Shown here in pieces: positions 54,319 to 61,413 of a DNA stretch of 64,000 nt. This DNA comes from Lelliottia wanjuensis (GTDB lineage Bacteria > Pseudomonadota > Gammaproteobacteria > Enterobacterales > Enterobacteriaceae). Position 1 is the stretch's first letter. The number at the start of each line of letters is the position of its first letter. The stretch lies in NCBI RefSeq assembly GCF_030238365.1, contig NZ_JASSOT010000001.1, positions 124,001 through 188,000 on the forward strand, given 5' to 3'. The position numbers and the translations under genes were made by a program. A model generated the notes under the pieces. That model saw only the letters and a list, made by a program, of their open reading frames with translations. It searched no databases and was not told where the DNA came from.

Positions 54319-55206
54319 ATGAAATACGGATTTCTGGCGCTGCTGGGCGTCGTATCAGTAAGCCAGGCGAGTATCGATTTAAAAGCGAACGAGCAGCCGC
54401 TGCCTGTCGCCATCGATCGGGCGGCGATCGCGAAGATCCCGCGGGGGTATAAGTTTGTTGAGCCGGGCACATTGACGGTGGCGATTTCCGCCCTGAACTC
54501 TCCGCCGCTGGCGCTGCTCGCCAGCGATAACCGCACCCGCATTGGCAGCGACCCGGATATCGCCCGGCTGCTGGCGGGTAGCCTCGGGTTAAAACTCAAA
54601 CTGGTGCCGACGGCGTGGGAGGACTGGCCCCTCGGGATCAGCTCCGGGCGCTACGACGTGGCGCTGGTGAATATCGCCGTGACCGAGCAGCGTAAAGAGA
54701 AGTTTGATTTCGCGACCTATCGGGTCGATTCCCTGGCCTTTTCGGTGAACTCCACCAGCGACGTGCAGTCGATCAAAAACGCCGAGGATCTGGCGGGCAA
54801 AAAAGTGATCGTCGGCTCCGGGACTAATCAGGAGCGCATCCTGCTCGGCTGGAACGAGGAGAACAAGCAGGCCGGGCGCGAGCCTGCGCTGCCGGTTTAT
54901 CTGACGGATGACGCCTCAGGGAATTTGTATATCCAGTCCGGGCGGGCGGACGTGTTCTTTGGCCCGCAGTCGGTTTCGGCTTATAAAGCGGCGCTGACGG
55001 GTAAAACCCGCGTGGTCGGTTTGGGACCGAAAAAGGCCTACGTCGCCACCACGACGAAAAAGGGCAACGAGCTGGTGTATGCCCTGCAGGCGGCGCTCGA
55101 CGGGGCGATTCAGCGCGGGGAGTATCAGCAGGTGCTGGCGCGCTGGGGCGAGCAGGGCGAGGGGGTGGCGCAGTCCGAGGTCAATCCGCCGGGCATCACC
55201 TACTGA
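54319..55206 (+). CDS. Amino-acid ABC transporter binding protein, copy 2
   Basis: The 295-residue SBP family 3 protein has a short signal peptide (YGFLALLGVVSVSQAS). It is strongly similar to the binding protein at 51168 along the whole length (LTVAISALNSPPLALLASDN, WEDWPLGISSGRYDVALVN, VTEQRKEKFDFATYRVDS, VIVGSGTNQE, SEVNPPGI). The pair arose by duplication within the operon and may widen the substrate range. AAGGAGAGGGT precedes the ATG. Confidence 0.92.
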   Translation: MKYGFLALLGVVSVSQASIDLKANEQPLPVAIDRAAIAKIPRGYKFVEPGTLTVAISALNSPPLALLASDNRTRIGSDPDIARLLAGSLGLKLKLVPTAWEDWPLGISSGRYDVALVNIAVTEQRKEKFDFATYRVDSLAFSVNSTSDVQSIKNAEDLAGKKVIVGSGTNQERILLGWNEENKQAGREPALPVYLTDDASGNLYIQSGRADVFFGPQSVSAYKAALTGKTRVVGLGPKKAYVATTTKKGNELVYALQAALDGAIQRGEYQQVLARWGEQGEGVAQSEVNPPGITY

Positions 55207-55243
55207 TGTTCTACACTTAGAATTTGTTCTGAGTGGGGGGAGT

Positions 55244-55861
55244 ATGATTAACCTGTACGGCGTACCCGGCTGGGGATCGGCCATCAGCGAAGTGATGCTC
55301 ACCCTGGGCGATATTCCCTATCGGTACATCAATGTGGAGGGGTTTGACTCGCCCGGCCCGCAGCGGGTGCTGCTGGAGAAGCTCAATCCTCTGTGTCAGG
55401 TCCCGACGCTGGAGCTGGAAAACGGCGCGGTGATGAGTGAAACGGCGGCCATCGGGCTGATGATTCTCGATCGTTGCCCGGATCTCGCGCCACCGGTGGG
55501 CCACCCGGACCGGGCGCAGTTCCAGCGCCTGCTGATCTGGCTGGTCGCCAATGTCTATCCTACCTTCACTTACGCCGACTACCCGGAACGCTGGACGCCC
55601 GACGCACCGGACCAGCTGCGGGAAAACTGCATGGCGTATCGCAAATTACTCTATCTGTGGCTGGATAACCATCTCAAAGCCGCGCCCTGGGCGTTCGGCG
55701 AGCAGCTTACGCTGATTGACGTCTACATCGCGGTGATGCGCACCTGGGGCCCGCGCCATGAATGGTTTGCCGCCAACACGCCGCATATTACCGCTATCGC
55801 CGATTCCGTCTGTCAGCTGCCAGAACTGCACAAGGTGTTAAAGGCCAACGACATTATCTGA
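55244..55861 (+). CDS. Glutathione S-transferase-like protein
   Basis: This 205-residue GST-fold protein has an N-terminal thioredoxin-like part (MINLYGVPGWGSAISEVMLT; the Ser of GWGSA sits where catalytic Ser/Cys occurs), cis-Pro loop CQVPTLELENGAVMSETAAIG, and helical C-domain. It begins 37 bases after the second binding-protein gene (GGGGGAGT before the ATG) and so ends the operon. A thiol-transfer or glutathione-conjugate role fits an S-substituted cysteine pathway, but Bacillus operons have a glutaredoxin-like protein (YtnI) instead. Confidence 0.85.
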   Translation: MINLYGVPGWGSAISEVMLTLGDIPYRYINVEGFDSPGPQRVLLEKLNPLCQVPTLELENGAVMSETAAIGLMILDRCPDLAPPVGHPDRAQFQRLLIWLVANVYPTFTYADYPERWTPDAPDQLRENCMAYRKLLYLWLDNHLKAAPWAFGEQLTLIDVYIAVMRTWGPRHEWFAANTPHITAIADSVCQLPELHKVLKANDII

Positions 55862-55896
55862 TATGTTGAAAAGCTCATCACAACAGGAGCCTGCAC

Positions 55897-56127
55897 ATGC
55901 CACACGTCGATATCAAATGTTTTCCCCGCGATCTGAACGAAGAACAAAAAACCGCCCTGGCAGCGGACATCGCCGAAGTGATAATTCGTCATTTCAACAG
56001 CAAAGACGCTTCCGTTTCCGTTGCCCTGAACCAGGTGCAACAGGAAGACTGGAAAGCGCAGGTCTGGGATACGGAGATCGGCCCGAAACTGGATGAGCTG
56101 ATCAAGAAACCTGGGTATTCGATGTAA
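55897..56127 (+). CDS. pptA: Tautomerase PptA
   Basis: The 76-residue 4-oxalocrotonate tautomerase-family protein is close to E. coli PptA (YdcE). The catalytic Pro1 follows the initiator Met ([13 protein letters not shown]), and the C-terminal IKKPGYSM is family-typical. It works as an oligomer. ACAGGAGCCTGCAC precedes the ATG. It is 35 bases after the GST gene, so it may be co-transcribed with the operon. Confidence 0.92.
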   Translation: MPHVDIKCFPRDLNEEQKTALAADIAEVIIRHFNSKDASVSVALNQVQQEDWKAQVWDTEIGPKLDELIKKPGYSM

Positions 56128-56134
56128 GATTTTT

Positions 56135-56195
56135 GCCGGGTGGCCTACAAAATCATCGGACCCGTAGGCTGGGTAAGGCGCAGCCGCCACCCGGC
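56135..56195. repeat. REP pair after pptA
   Basis: A truncated inverted unit (gccgggtggcctac) and a full direct unit at 56164-56195 are joined by spacer aaaatcatcggaccc. The same spacer recurs in the pair near 58029. Confidence 0.8.
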
Positions 56196-56258
56196 AAGGT
56201 TTTCAGATCTGCGCGACTGCTTCCAACACCGTTCGCGATATCAAAGTATCTTACTGTA

Positions 56259-56310
56259 GCGTCAATTGAACGCGGTCTATATATGGTCTATATTAAGACT
56301 TCATTGACGC
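56259..56310 (+). promoter_or_regulatory. Promoter and operator of the toxin-antitoxin operon
   Basis: TTGAAC (56266-56271) and TATATT (56289-56294) are separated by 17 bases, an ideal sigma-70 promoter. It carries direct repeats GGTCTATAT at 56274 and 56285. An 8-bp inverted repeat GCGTCAAT/ATTGACGC (56259-56266, 56303-56310) flanks everything. This is the usual layout for cooperative autorepression by an antitoxin-toxin complex. Confidence 0.7.
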
Positions 56311-56324
56311 ACTAAGGACGGATC

Positions 56325-56558
56325 ATGAAAGTCGAAACGATCAGTTTTATTAAGAAAAACGCGGCAACGCTGGATCTCTCGGAGCCCATTTTGGTGACTC
56401 AAAATGGCGTGCCCGCGTATGTAATTGAATCATATGACCAACAGCAGCAAAGAGAACAAGCCATTGCGCTGCTCAAACTGCTTACTCTGTCAGAAAAAGA
56501 TAAATCAGAAGGGAACGTGCTTTCTAAGGAGCAGTTACTGGACGGTCTCGATAACTGA
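56325..56558 (+). CDS. Antitoxin of Phd/YefM type
   Basis: The 77-residue protein has the Phd/YefM N-terminal DNA-binding half (FIKKNAATLDLSEPILVTQNGVPAYVIESYD) described here by its parts IKKNAATLDL and VTQNGVPAYVIESYD, and an acidic, flexible C-terminal toxin-binding half. It would neutralise the downstream RelE-like toxin and repress its own operon. AAGGA precedes the ATG. First gene of the pair, as in most type II systems. Confidence 0.88.
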   Translation: MKVETISFIKKNAATLDLSEPILVTQNGVPAYVIESYDQQQQREQAIALLKLLTLSEKDKSEGNVLSKEQLLDGLDN

Positions 56559-56586
56559 GTTCGACTAACGGATGAAGAGGTATGTG

Positions 56587-56922
56587 ATGGATAACAACCA
56601 AAGAGTTTTCGAGTACACGCTGACAGCAAAACATTGCATAGATGATATCGTCAGTTTTTTGCGACGCATTGATGTTAAGCCACGTCCTGTCATTGCAGGC
56701 ATTCTGGAGCAGTTCGAAAATACGGTCGGTCAGTTTCCACAGGGAGCACACATTTGCCCAGAACTGCTGAAAATTGGATGCGCAAAGTATCGCGAATTTA
56801 ATACGCAGGATGGCTACAGAGTGCTGTATTCCGTCGAAAATTTAACAATTACGGTGCACGCCGTTCTGTCGCAACGCCAGGATATACAGCAATTGCTGTT
56901 CAGGCGTTTAGTTCTCGCCTGA
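56587..56922 (+). CDS. RelE/ParE-family toxin
   Basis: The 111-residue protein has the RelE/ParE C-terminal pattern YREFNTQDGYRVLYSVENLTIT followed by VHAVLSQRQDIQQLLFRRL; the basic and Gln residues there are typical of mRNA-interferase or gyrase-type toxins. Which activity applies cannot be told. I chose ATG 56587 because AAGAGG lies six bases upstream; ATG 56572 has no ribosome site. It follows the antitoxin gene after 28 bases. Confidence 0.85.
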   Translation: MDNNQRVFEYTLTAKHCIDDIVSFLRRIDVKPRPVIAGILEQFENTVGQFPQGAHICPELLKIGCAKYREFNTQDGYRVLYSVENLTITVHAVLSQRQDIQQLLFRRLVLA

Positions 56923-57108
56923 TCTTCGTTTCTCTTACCTCACCTGCAACAACGCATTCTCCCATCCGGCATTGTGAACGCAGAATTTTGTCTGCTCTCA
57001 TCTGCAATAACGTTATCTCATTCGATAATAGCCTGAAACACATTTGCCACTTTTTATCGCCTCGTCAGAGGGTTATGCTGATCTGATTCACATTTTCGAG
57101 GTCACAAC

Positions 57109-57984
57109 ATGACGTTACTTCAGACATTTCAGGCACCCATGGTTAACCGTAAAAAAATTGGCAATATGCTGGTGACTATGCTCAGCGATGGGTATCTGGA
57201 TGCTTCATTTGAACTTTTGTCGGGAATCGATGGTTCCAGAGCCGAAGCACTCCTTCAACAGCGTGGCGTCTCTCAATTGCCGCGCATAAATATCAACGTG
57301 TACGTTATTCAGACTGGTAATCAAACGATCCTCGTGGACAGCGGCGCCGGGAATTTTAAAGGCTGGGGCGGACGTTTGCCGGTCGCGCTGGCGGCGGCAG
57401 GGATTGACCCTCTGCAAATAGACACCATCCTGCTCACCCACGCGCATCCCGATCATATTGGTGGGATAGCCGGCCCGTTAAATACGCCACTCTTTCGCCA
57501 TGTTGAAAGGGTGTATATCCACGAGAAAGAGATGGCCTTCTGGCGCAATCAAACGGTCCAGGCGAGTGCCCCTGGCGCGTTTAATCCTTCCTTCGCGCTT
57601 GCCCAGAATGCGCTTGCTGCTTACGAGCAGAAACTGGTGCCGTTCTCTCAGGAGGATATTGTGACGGGGATTCAGGCAGTTCCGTTACCCGGACACACCC
57701 CAGGCCATACCGGGTATCTGGTCGGTAGCGGTCAGGAGTCATTATTAATCTGGGGCGATATTGTACATTTCCCACATATCCAGGTTGAGCATCCAGAAGT
57801 GACCATTGCGTTTGATACCGATCCAGCCACCGCTGCGGCCACCCGTAAACGCCTGCTGGAAAGGATTGTCTCAGATAATATAAGCGTAACGGGCATGCAC
57901 TTTAATTCACCGGTTACAGGTAGCGTGAAAAGAGATGATTCACATTTCACGCTGCAATATGACGGGTGGTCTCCAGAAGTTTAA
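57109..57984 (+). CDS. Metallo-beta-lactamase-fold hydrolase
   Basis: The 291-residue enzyme carries the zinc motif THAHPDHIGG (HxHxDH), GHTPGHTGYLVG, and a third histidine in IVHFPHI, with final His in TGMHFNSP. It resembles lactonase-like members (YtnP/AidC type), so a quorum-signal or xenobiotic lactone is possible, but the substrate cannot be assigned. No signal peptide. It is a single-gene unit between the toxin-antitoxin pair and a REP pair. Confidence 0.88.
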   Translation: MTLLQTFQAPMVNRKKIGNMLVTMLSDGYLDASFELLSGIDGSRAEALLQQRGVSQLPRININVYVIQTGNQTILVDSGAGNFKGWGGRLPVALAAAGIDPLQIDTILLTHAHPDHIGGIAGPLNTPLFRHVERVYIHEKEMAFWRNQTVQASAPGAFNPSFALAQNALAAYEQKLVPFSQEDIVTGIQAVPLPGHTPGHTGYLVGSGQESLLIWGDIVHFPHIQVEHPEVTIAFDTDPATAAATRKRLLERIVSDNISVTGMHFNSPVTGSVKRDDSHFTLQYDGWSPEV

Positions 57985-57997
57985 AGTGGCAATTAAA

Positions 57998-58075
57998 GCC
58001 GGGTGGCGCTGACGCTTACCCGGCCTACAAATTCATCGGATCCGTAGGCCGGGTAAGGCGCAGCCGCCACCCGGC
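57998..58075. repeat. Inverted REP pair between convergent genes
   Basis: An inverted unit at 57998-58028 and a direct unit at 58044-58075 are joined by spacer aaattcatcggatcc. This is a BIME-like arrangement. Confidence 0.85.
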
Positions 58076-58085
58076 ATAAAAACGG

Positions 58086-58385
58086 CTACATCACCCGCAA
58101 CAACGTATCTAACAGCCCCGGAAAACGGGCGTCCAGGTCTTCTCTTCGCAACGAAATCATATTCTCGCGTCCCTGCGGGCGCTGCCAGATCACGCCGCTG
58201 TCACGCAGGACGCGCCAGTGGTGGGTCATTGTCGATTTGGCTATTTCTTCCGGACGCAGGGCGTTGCAGCTCAGTTCGCTGCCGTCGGCGAGCAGGCGGA
58301 GGATTTCCAGTCGCAGCGGGTTGCCGAGGGCTAACAGCACATTTTCCAGCGTGATTTGTTCAGGTTCGGGGTGGTTGGCAATCAT
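58086..58385 (-). CDS. ArsR-family transcriptional repressor
   Basis: The 99-residue winged-helix protein has ALGNPLRLEILRLLADGSELSC and the recognition region IAKSTMTHHWRVLRDSGVI. It has two cysteines at most and no classical CxC metal site in the recognition helix, so the signal may not be a metal. It is divergent from the second EF-G gene, with about 160 bp between the starts, and is its probable repressor. Confidence 0.9.
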   Translation of the reverse strand: MIANHPEPEQITLENVLLALGNPLRLEILRLLADGSELSCNALRPEEIAKSTMTHHWRVLRDSGVIWQRPQGRENMISLRREDLDARFPGLLDTLLRVM

Positions 58386-58443
58386 AGACTTCCTGGGTTA
58401 GCGGGAAGGTGAGCTATCTTAATGATAGGCCCATCCTTAAAAA

Positions 58444-58477
58444 AATAGTTCGTATATACTCGTACAATAGGACTATT
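58444..58477. promoter_or_regulatory. Candidate ArsR operator
   Basis: AATAGT (58444-58449) and ACTATT (58472-58477) form an inverted repeat around TCGTATATACTCGTAC, in the shared regulatory region of the ArsR gene and the EF-G paralog. Confidence 0.4.
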
Positions 58478-58496
58478 ATAGCAGACGAACACACAG

Positions 58497-58513
58497 ACGA
58501 CCATTCCGGTCGT
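58497..58513 (+). promoter_or_regulatory. Leader hairpin of the EF-G paralog gene
   Basis: A 6-bp perfect stem ACGACC/GGTCGT has loop ATTCC; it lies 33 bases before the start codon in the probable 5' untranslated region. It may be a regulatory structure. Confidence 0.35.
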
Positions 58514-58545
58514 TCTACTCAAGTCAAACTGACTAAGGATTTATC

Positions 58546-60648
58546 ATGCCCCGACCCGTCCCCCTCGAACGTTATCGCAACATCGGTATCTCCGCGCATA
58601 TCGATGCCGGTAAAACGACCACCACCGAGCGCATTCTGTTTTACACCGGAATGAGCCACAAACTGGGTGAAGTCCACGATGGCGCGGCAACAACAGACTG
58701 GATGGCGCAGGAGCAAGAGCGCGGAATTACCATTACGTCCGCCGCCGTGAGCGCTTTCTGGCCAGGCATGGATCGTAATTTTGAACCGCACCGGATCAAC
58801 ATTATCGACACCCCAGGGCACGTGGATTTCACCATCGAAGTGGAACGCTCCATGCGCGTCCTCGACGGCGCGGTGATGGTCTATGACTCCGTCGGCGGCG
58901 TGCAACCGCAGTCGGAAACCGTCTGGCGGCAGGCGAATAAATATCACGTCCCGCGCCTGGCGTTCGTCAACAAAATGGACCGCCCGGGAGCGGATTTCTT
59001 CCGCGTGGTACAGATGATGATTGACCGCCTGAAGGCCAATCCGGTGCCGATTGTCATTCCTGTCGGTGCAGAAGAGCACTTCACCGGCGTGGTCGATCTC
59101 ATCAAAATGCGCTCTATTTTATGGGACGACGCGACGCAGGGCATGACCTTTAGCTACGGGCCGGTGCCGGACGACCTGCTGAGCACCGCGAAGATCTGGC
59201 GGGAAAAAATGGTCTCCGCCGCGGCGGAAGCCACTGACGCGCTGATGGATAAATACCTGGAAACGGGTGATCTTGATGAAGCCGAAATCATCGACGGCCT
59301 GCGCCAGCGCACCATCAAAGGCGAGATCCAACCGATGCTGTGCGGCAGTGCCTTTAAAAACAAAGGCGTGCAGCGCATGCTCGACGCGGTTGTCGAACTG
59401 ATGCCGTCGCCCCTTGACGTTCCGGCCATTGATGGCGTGGATGAAAAAGGGCAACACGCCGAGCGCCATCCGAGCGATGACGAACCCTTCTCGGCGCTGG
59501 CGTTCAAGCTGATGACCGACCCGTACGTCGGCCAGTTGACCTTTATCCGCGTCTATTCCGGCGTGTTGAGAAAAGGCGATGCGGTCTACAACCCGGTGAA
59601 AGGCAAGAAAGAGCGTATCGGGCGTATCGTGCAGATGCATGCCAACGACCGTCATGAAGTCGATGAACTGCGCGCGGGGGATATCGCCGCCTGCGTCGGG
59701 CTGAAAGATGTCACGACGGGCGACACCCTGAGCGATCCGGATCACCTGATCACGCTTGAGCGCATGGAGTTCCCGGACCCGGTCATTTCCCTGGCGATCG
59801 AGCCGAAAACCAAGGCCGATCAGGAGAAAATGGGGATCGCGCTGCAGCGTCTGGCGGCAGAAGATCCGTCGTTCCGCCTGCACACGGACGAAGAGTCAGG
59901 CCAGACGATCATCTCCGGGATGGGCGAGCTCCATCTTGAAATTATCGTCGATCGCATGAAACGCGAGTTTGGCGTCGAAGCGAACATTGGCCGCCCGCAG
60001 GTGACCTATCGCGAGACGCTACGCAAAGCGGTGAAAGAGATCGAAGGCAAATTTGTGCGCCAGTCCGGCGGGAAAGGGCAGTACGGGCATGTGGTTCTGA
60101 GCCTGGAACCCCTCGAGCCGGGCAGCGGCTTTAAATTTGAAGATGCCACCAAAGGCGGCGTGGTGCCGCGCGAGTACATTCCATCGGTGGAAAAAGGCCT
60201 GCGCGAAGCGATGAACAGCGGCGTGCTGGCGGGTTATCCGGTGGTGGACGTGAAAGCGACCCTGACGTTTGGTTCGTATCACGACGTCGACTCCTCGGAA
60301 ATGGCCTTCCGCATGGCGGCGATCTTCGGCTTTAAAGACGGCGCGCGCAAAGCAGACCCGGCGATTCTGGAACCGGTGATGCACGTCGAGGTGGAAACGC
60401 CGGAAGAGTACGCCGGGAACATTATGGGCGATCTCTCTTCTCGTCGCGGAATGGTGCAGGGCATGGAAGAGCGGTTCGGCAGCCAGATTATTCGCGCTGA
60501 CGTCCCGCTGGCTGAGATGTTTGGTTATGCGACCACATTGCGATCCATGTCGCAGGGCCGTGCAACCTACAGTATGGAGTTCCACCATTACGCCGAAGCA
60601 CCGCGCAACGTGGCGGACGACATTATTGCCAGTCGCGCGAAAGGGTAG
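58546..60648 (+). CDS. Elongation factor G paralog (second EF-G)
   Basis: The 700-residue GTPase has the complete EF-G layout. G1 is AHIDAGKTT, switch [17 protein letters not shown]3 DTPGHVDF, G4 [11 protein letters not shown], then domain II ([19 protein letters not shown]), and domains III-V with [15 protein letters not shown] and [21 protein letters not shown]. It is diverged from the enteric housekeeping FusA (MARTTPIARYRN...), matching only about two residues in three by my recollection. It lies alone, far from a str operon (no rpsL or tuf). Duplicate EF-Gs can act in ribosome recycling, tolerate fusidic acid or replace EF-G under stress; which applies is unknown. Confidence 0.9.
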   Translation: MPRPVPLERYRNIGISAHIDAGKTTTTERILFYTGMSHKLGEVHDGAATTDWMAQEQERGITITSAAVSAFWPGMDRNFEPHRINIIDTPGHVDFTIEVERSMRVLDGAVMVYDSVGGVQPQSETVWRQANKYHVPRLAFVNKMDRPGADFFRVVQMMIDRLKANPVPIVIPVGAEEHFTGVVDLIKMRSILWDDATQGMTFSYGPVPDDLLSTAKIWREKMVSAAAEATDALMDKYLETGDLDEAEIIDGLRQRTIKGEIQPMLCGSAFKNKGVQRMLDAVVELMPSPLDVPAIDGVDEKGQHAERHPSDDEPFSALAFKLMTDPYVGQLTFIRVYSGVLRKGDAVYNPVKGKKERIGRIVQMHANDRHEVDELRAGDIAACVGLKDVTTGDTLSDPDHLITLERMEFPDPVISLAIEPKTKADQEKMGIALQRLAAEDPSFRLHTDEESGQTIISGMGELHLEIIVDRMKREFGVEANIGRPQVTYRETLRKAVKEIEGKFVRQSGGKGQYGHVVLSLEPLEPGSGFKFEDATKGGVVPREYIPSVEKGLREAMNSGVLAGYPVVDVKATLTFGSYHDVDSSEMAFRMAAIFGFKDGARKADPAILEPVMHVEVETPEEYAGNIMGDLSSRRGMVQGMEERFGSQIIRADVPLAEMFGYATTLRSMSQGRATYSMEFHHYAEAPRNVADDIIASRAKG

Positions 60649-60659
60649 TTGTTATCTCA

Positions 60660-60684
60660 GCGCCGGAGTTTACTCCGGCGCTTT
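60660..60684 (+). terminator. Terminator of the EF-G paralog gene
   Basis: The 9-bp stem GCGCCGGAG/CTCCGGCGC with loop TTTA leads into TTTC. It overlaps the stop codon of the flavin reductase gene on the opposite strand. Confidence 0.7.
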
Positions 60685-61242
60685 CACCATCTTCCCGCTA
60701 GTGACAAAAGTTCCCGCCCCCAGGTGATGCAAGGTATTCCGGCTGTCACTGTTGAACTGCCAGCGTCCGGCGACGAACGCCATTTCATCTGCGGCCGCGG
60801 CCACCACTTCGCCAAACAGCGTATCGTATTTCTCGGCGGCAGAGGTCGCAGGCAACAGGCGGCACTCCATCCACGCCAGACACTTCTCTTCAATCACCGG
60901 CAGGCCCAGCACCGGGCCATTCATCGCCGGTATTCCGTAGGCATTGAACTTGTCTTCATCGCGACCGCTGATGCTGCCGACGGCGTAGGTCCAGTTCGCC
61001 GCAGCGACACCCGGGATCACAATCCCAAACATCCCGCTGCGTTCAATCAGCTCACGGGACCACGCGCTTTTATCGACCACAATCGCAATCCGCGGTGGTT
61101 CAAATTCGACAGGCATTGACCAGGCGGCAGCCATCACGTTGCGTCGGTTTATGGTCTCGTCGCGGCTGGTGATCAACACCGTAGGGCCGTGATTCAGAAG
61201 GCGGCTCGCATGTTTTAATTCGACGGGGCGGAAGTGGCTCAC
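60670..61242 (-). CDS. Flavin reductase-like domain protein
   Basis: The 190-residue protein is of the flavin reductase/DIM6-NTAB family, which binds FMN and uses NAD(P)H. Stretches NVMAAAWSMPVEFEPPRIAIVV and MFGIVIPGVAAANWTYAVGSISGR are characteristic. It could supply reduced flavin to the luciferase-like monooxygenases encoded 10 kb away, but this is speculation. It converges on the EF-G paralog gene and is divergent from the HD-GYP gene. Confidence 0.88.
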   Translation of the reverse strand: MSHFRPVELKHASRLLNHGPTVLITSRDETINRRNVMAAAWSMPVEFEPPRIAIVVDKSAWSRELIERSGMFGIVIPGVAAANWTYAVGSISGRDEDKFNAYGIPAMNGPVLGLPVIEEKCLAWMECRLLPATSAAEKYDTLFGEVVAAAADEMAFVAGRWQFNSDSRNTLHHLGAGTFVTSGKMVKAPE

Positions 61243-61413
61243 AGGAACTCCTCAGACTGGGGCGATAGGGCATTAAACGACTGAACCGAGGGTGAAAGCA
61301 AGCGGCATCCGGTGTGCGCGGCTGAGAACAGAATTATCGCGGATCTACGACTAGCATATTTCCGGGTTATGCCATACTGATCAATGAGAAACACAGTTTC
61401 AGGACGCCCGGAT

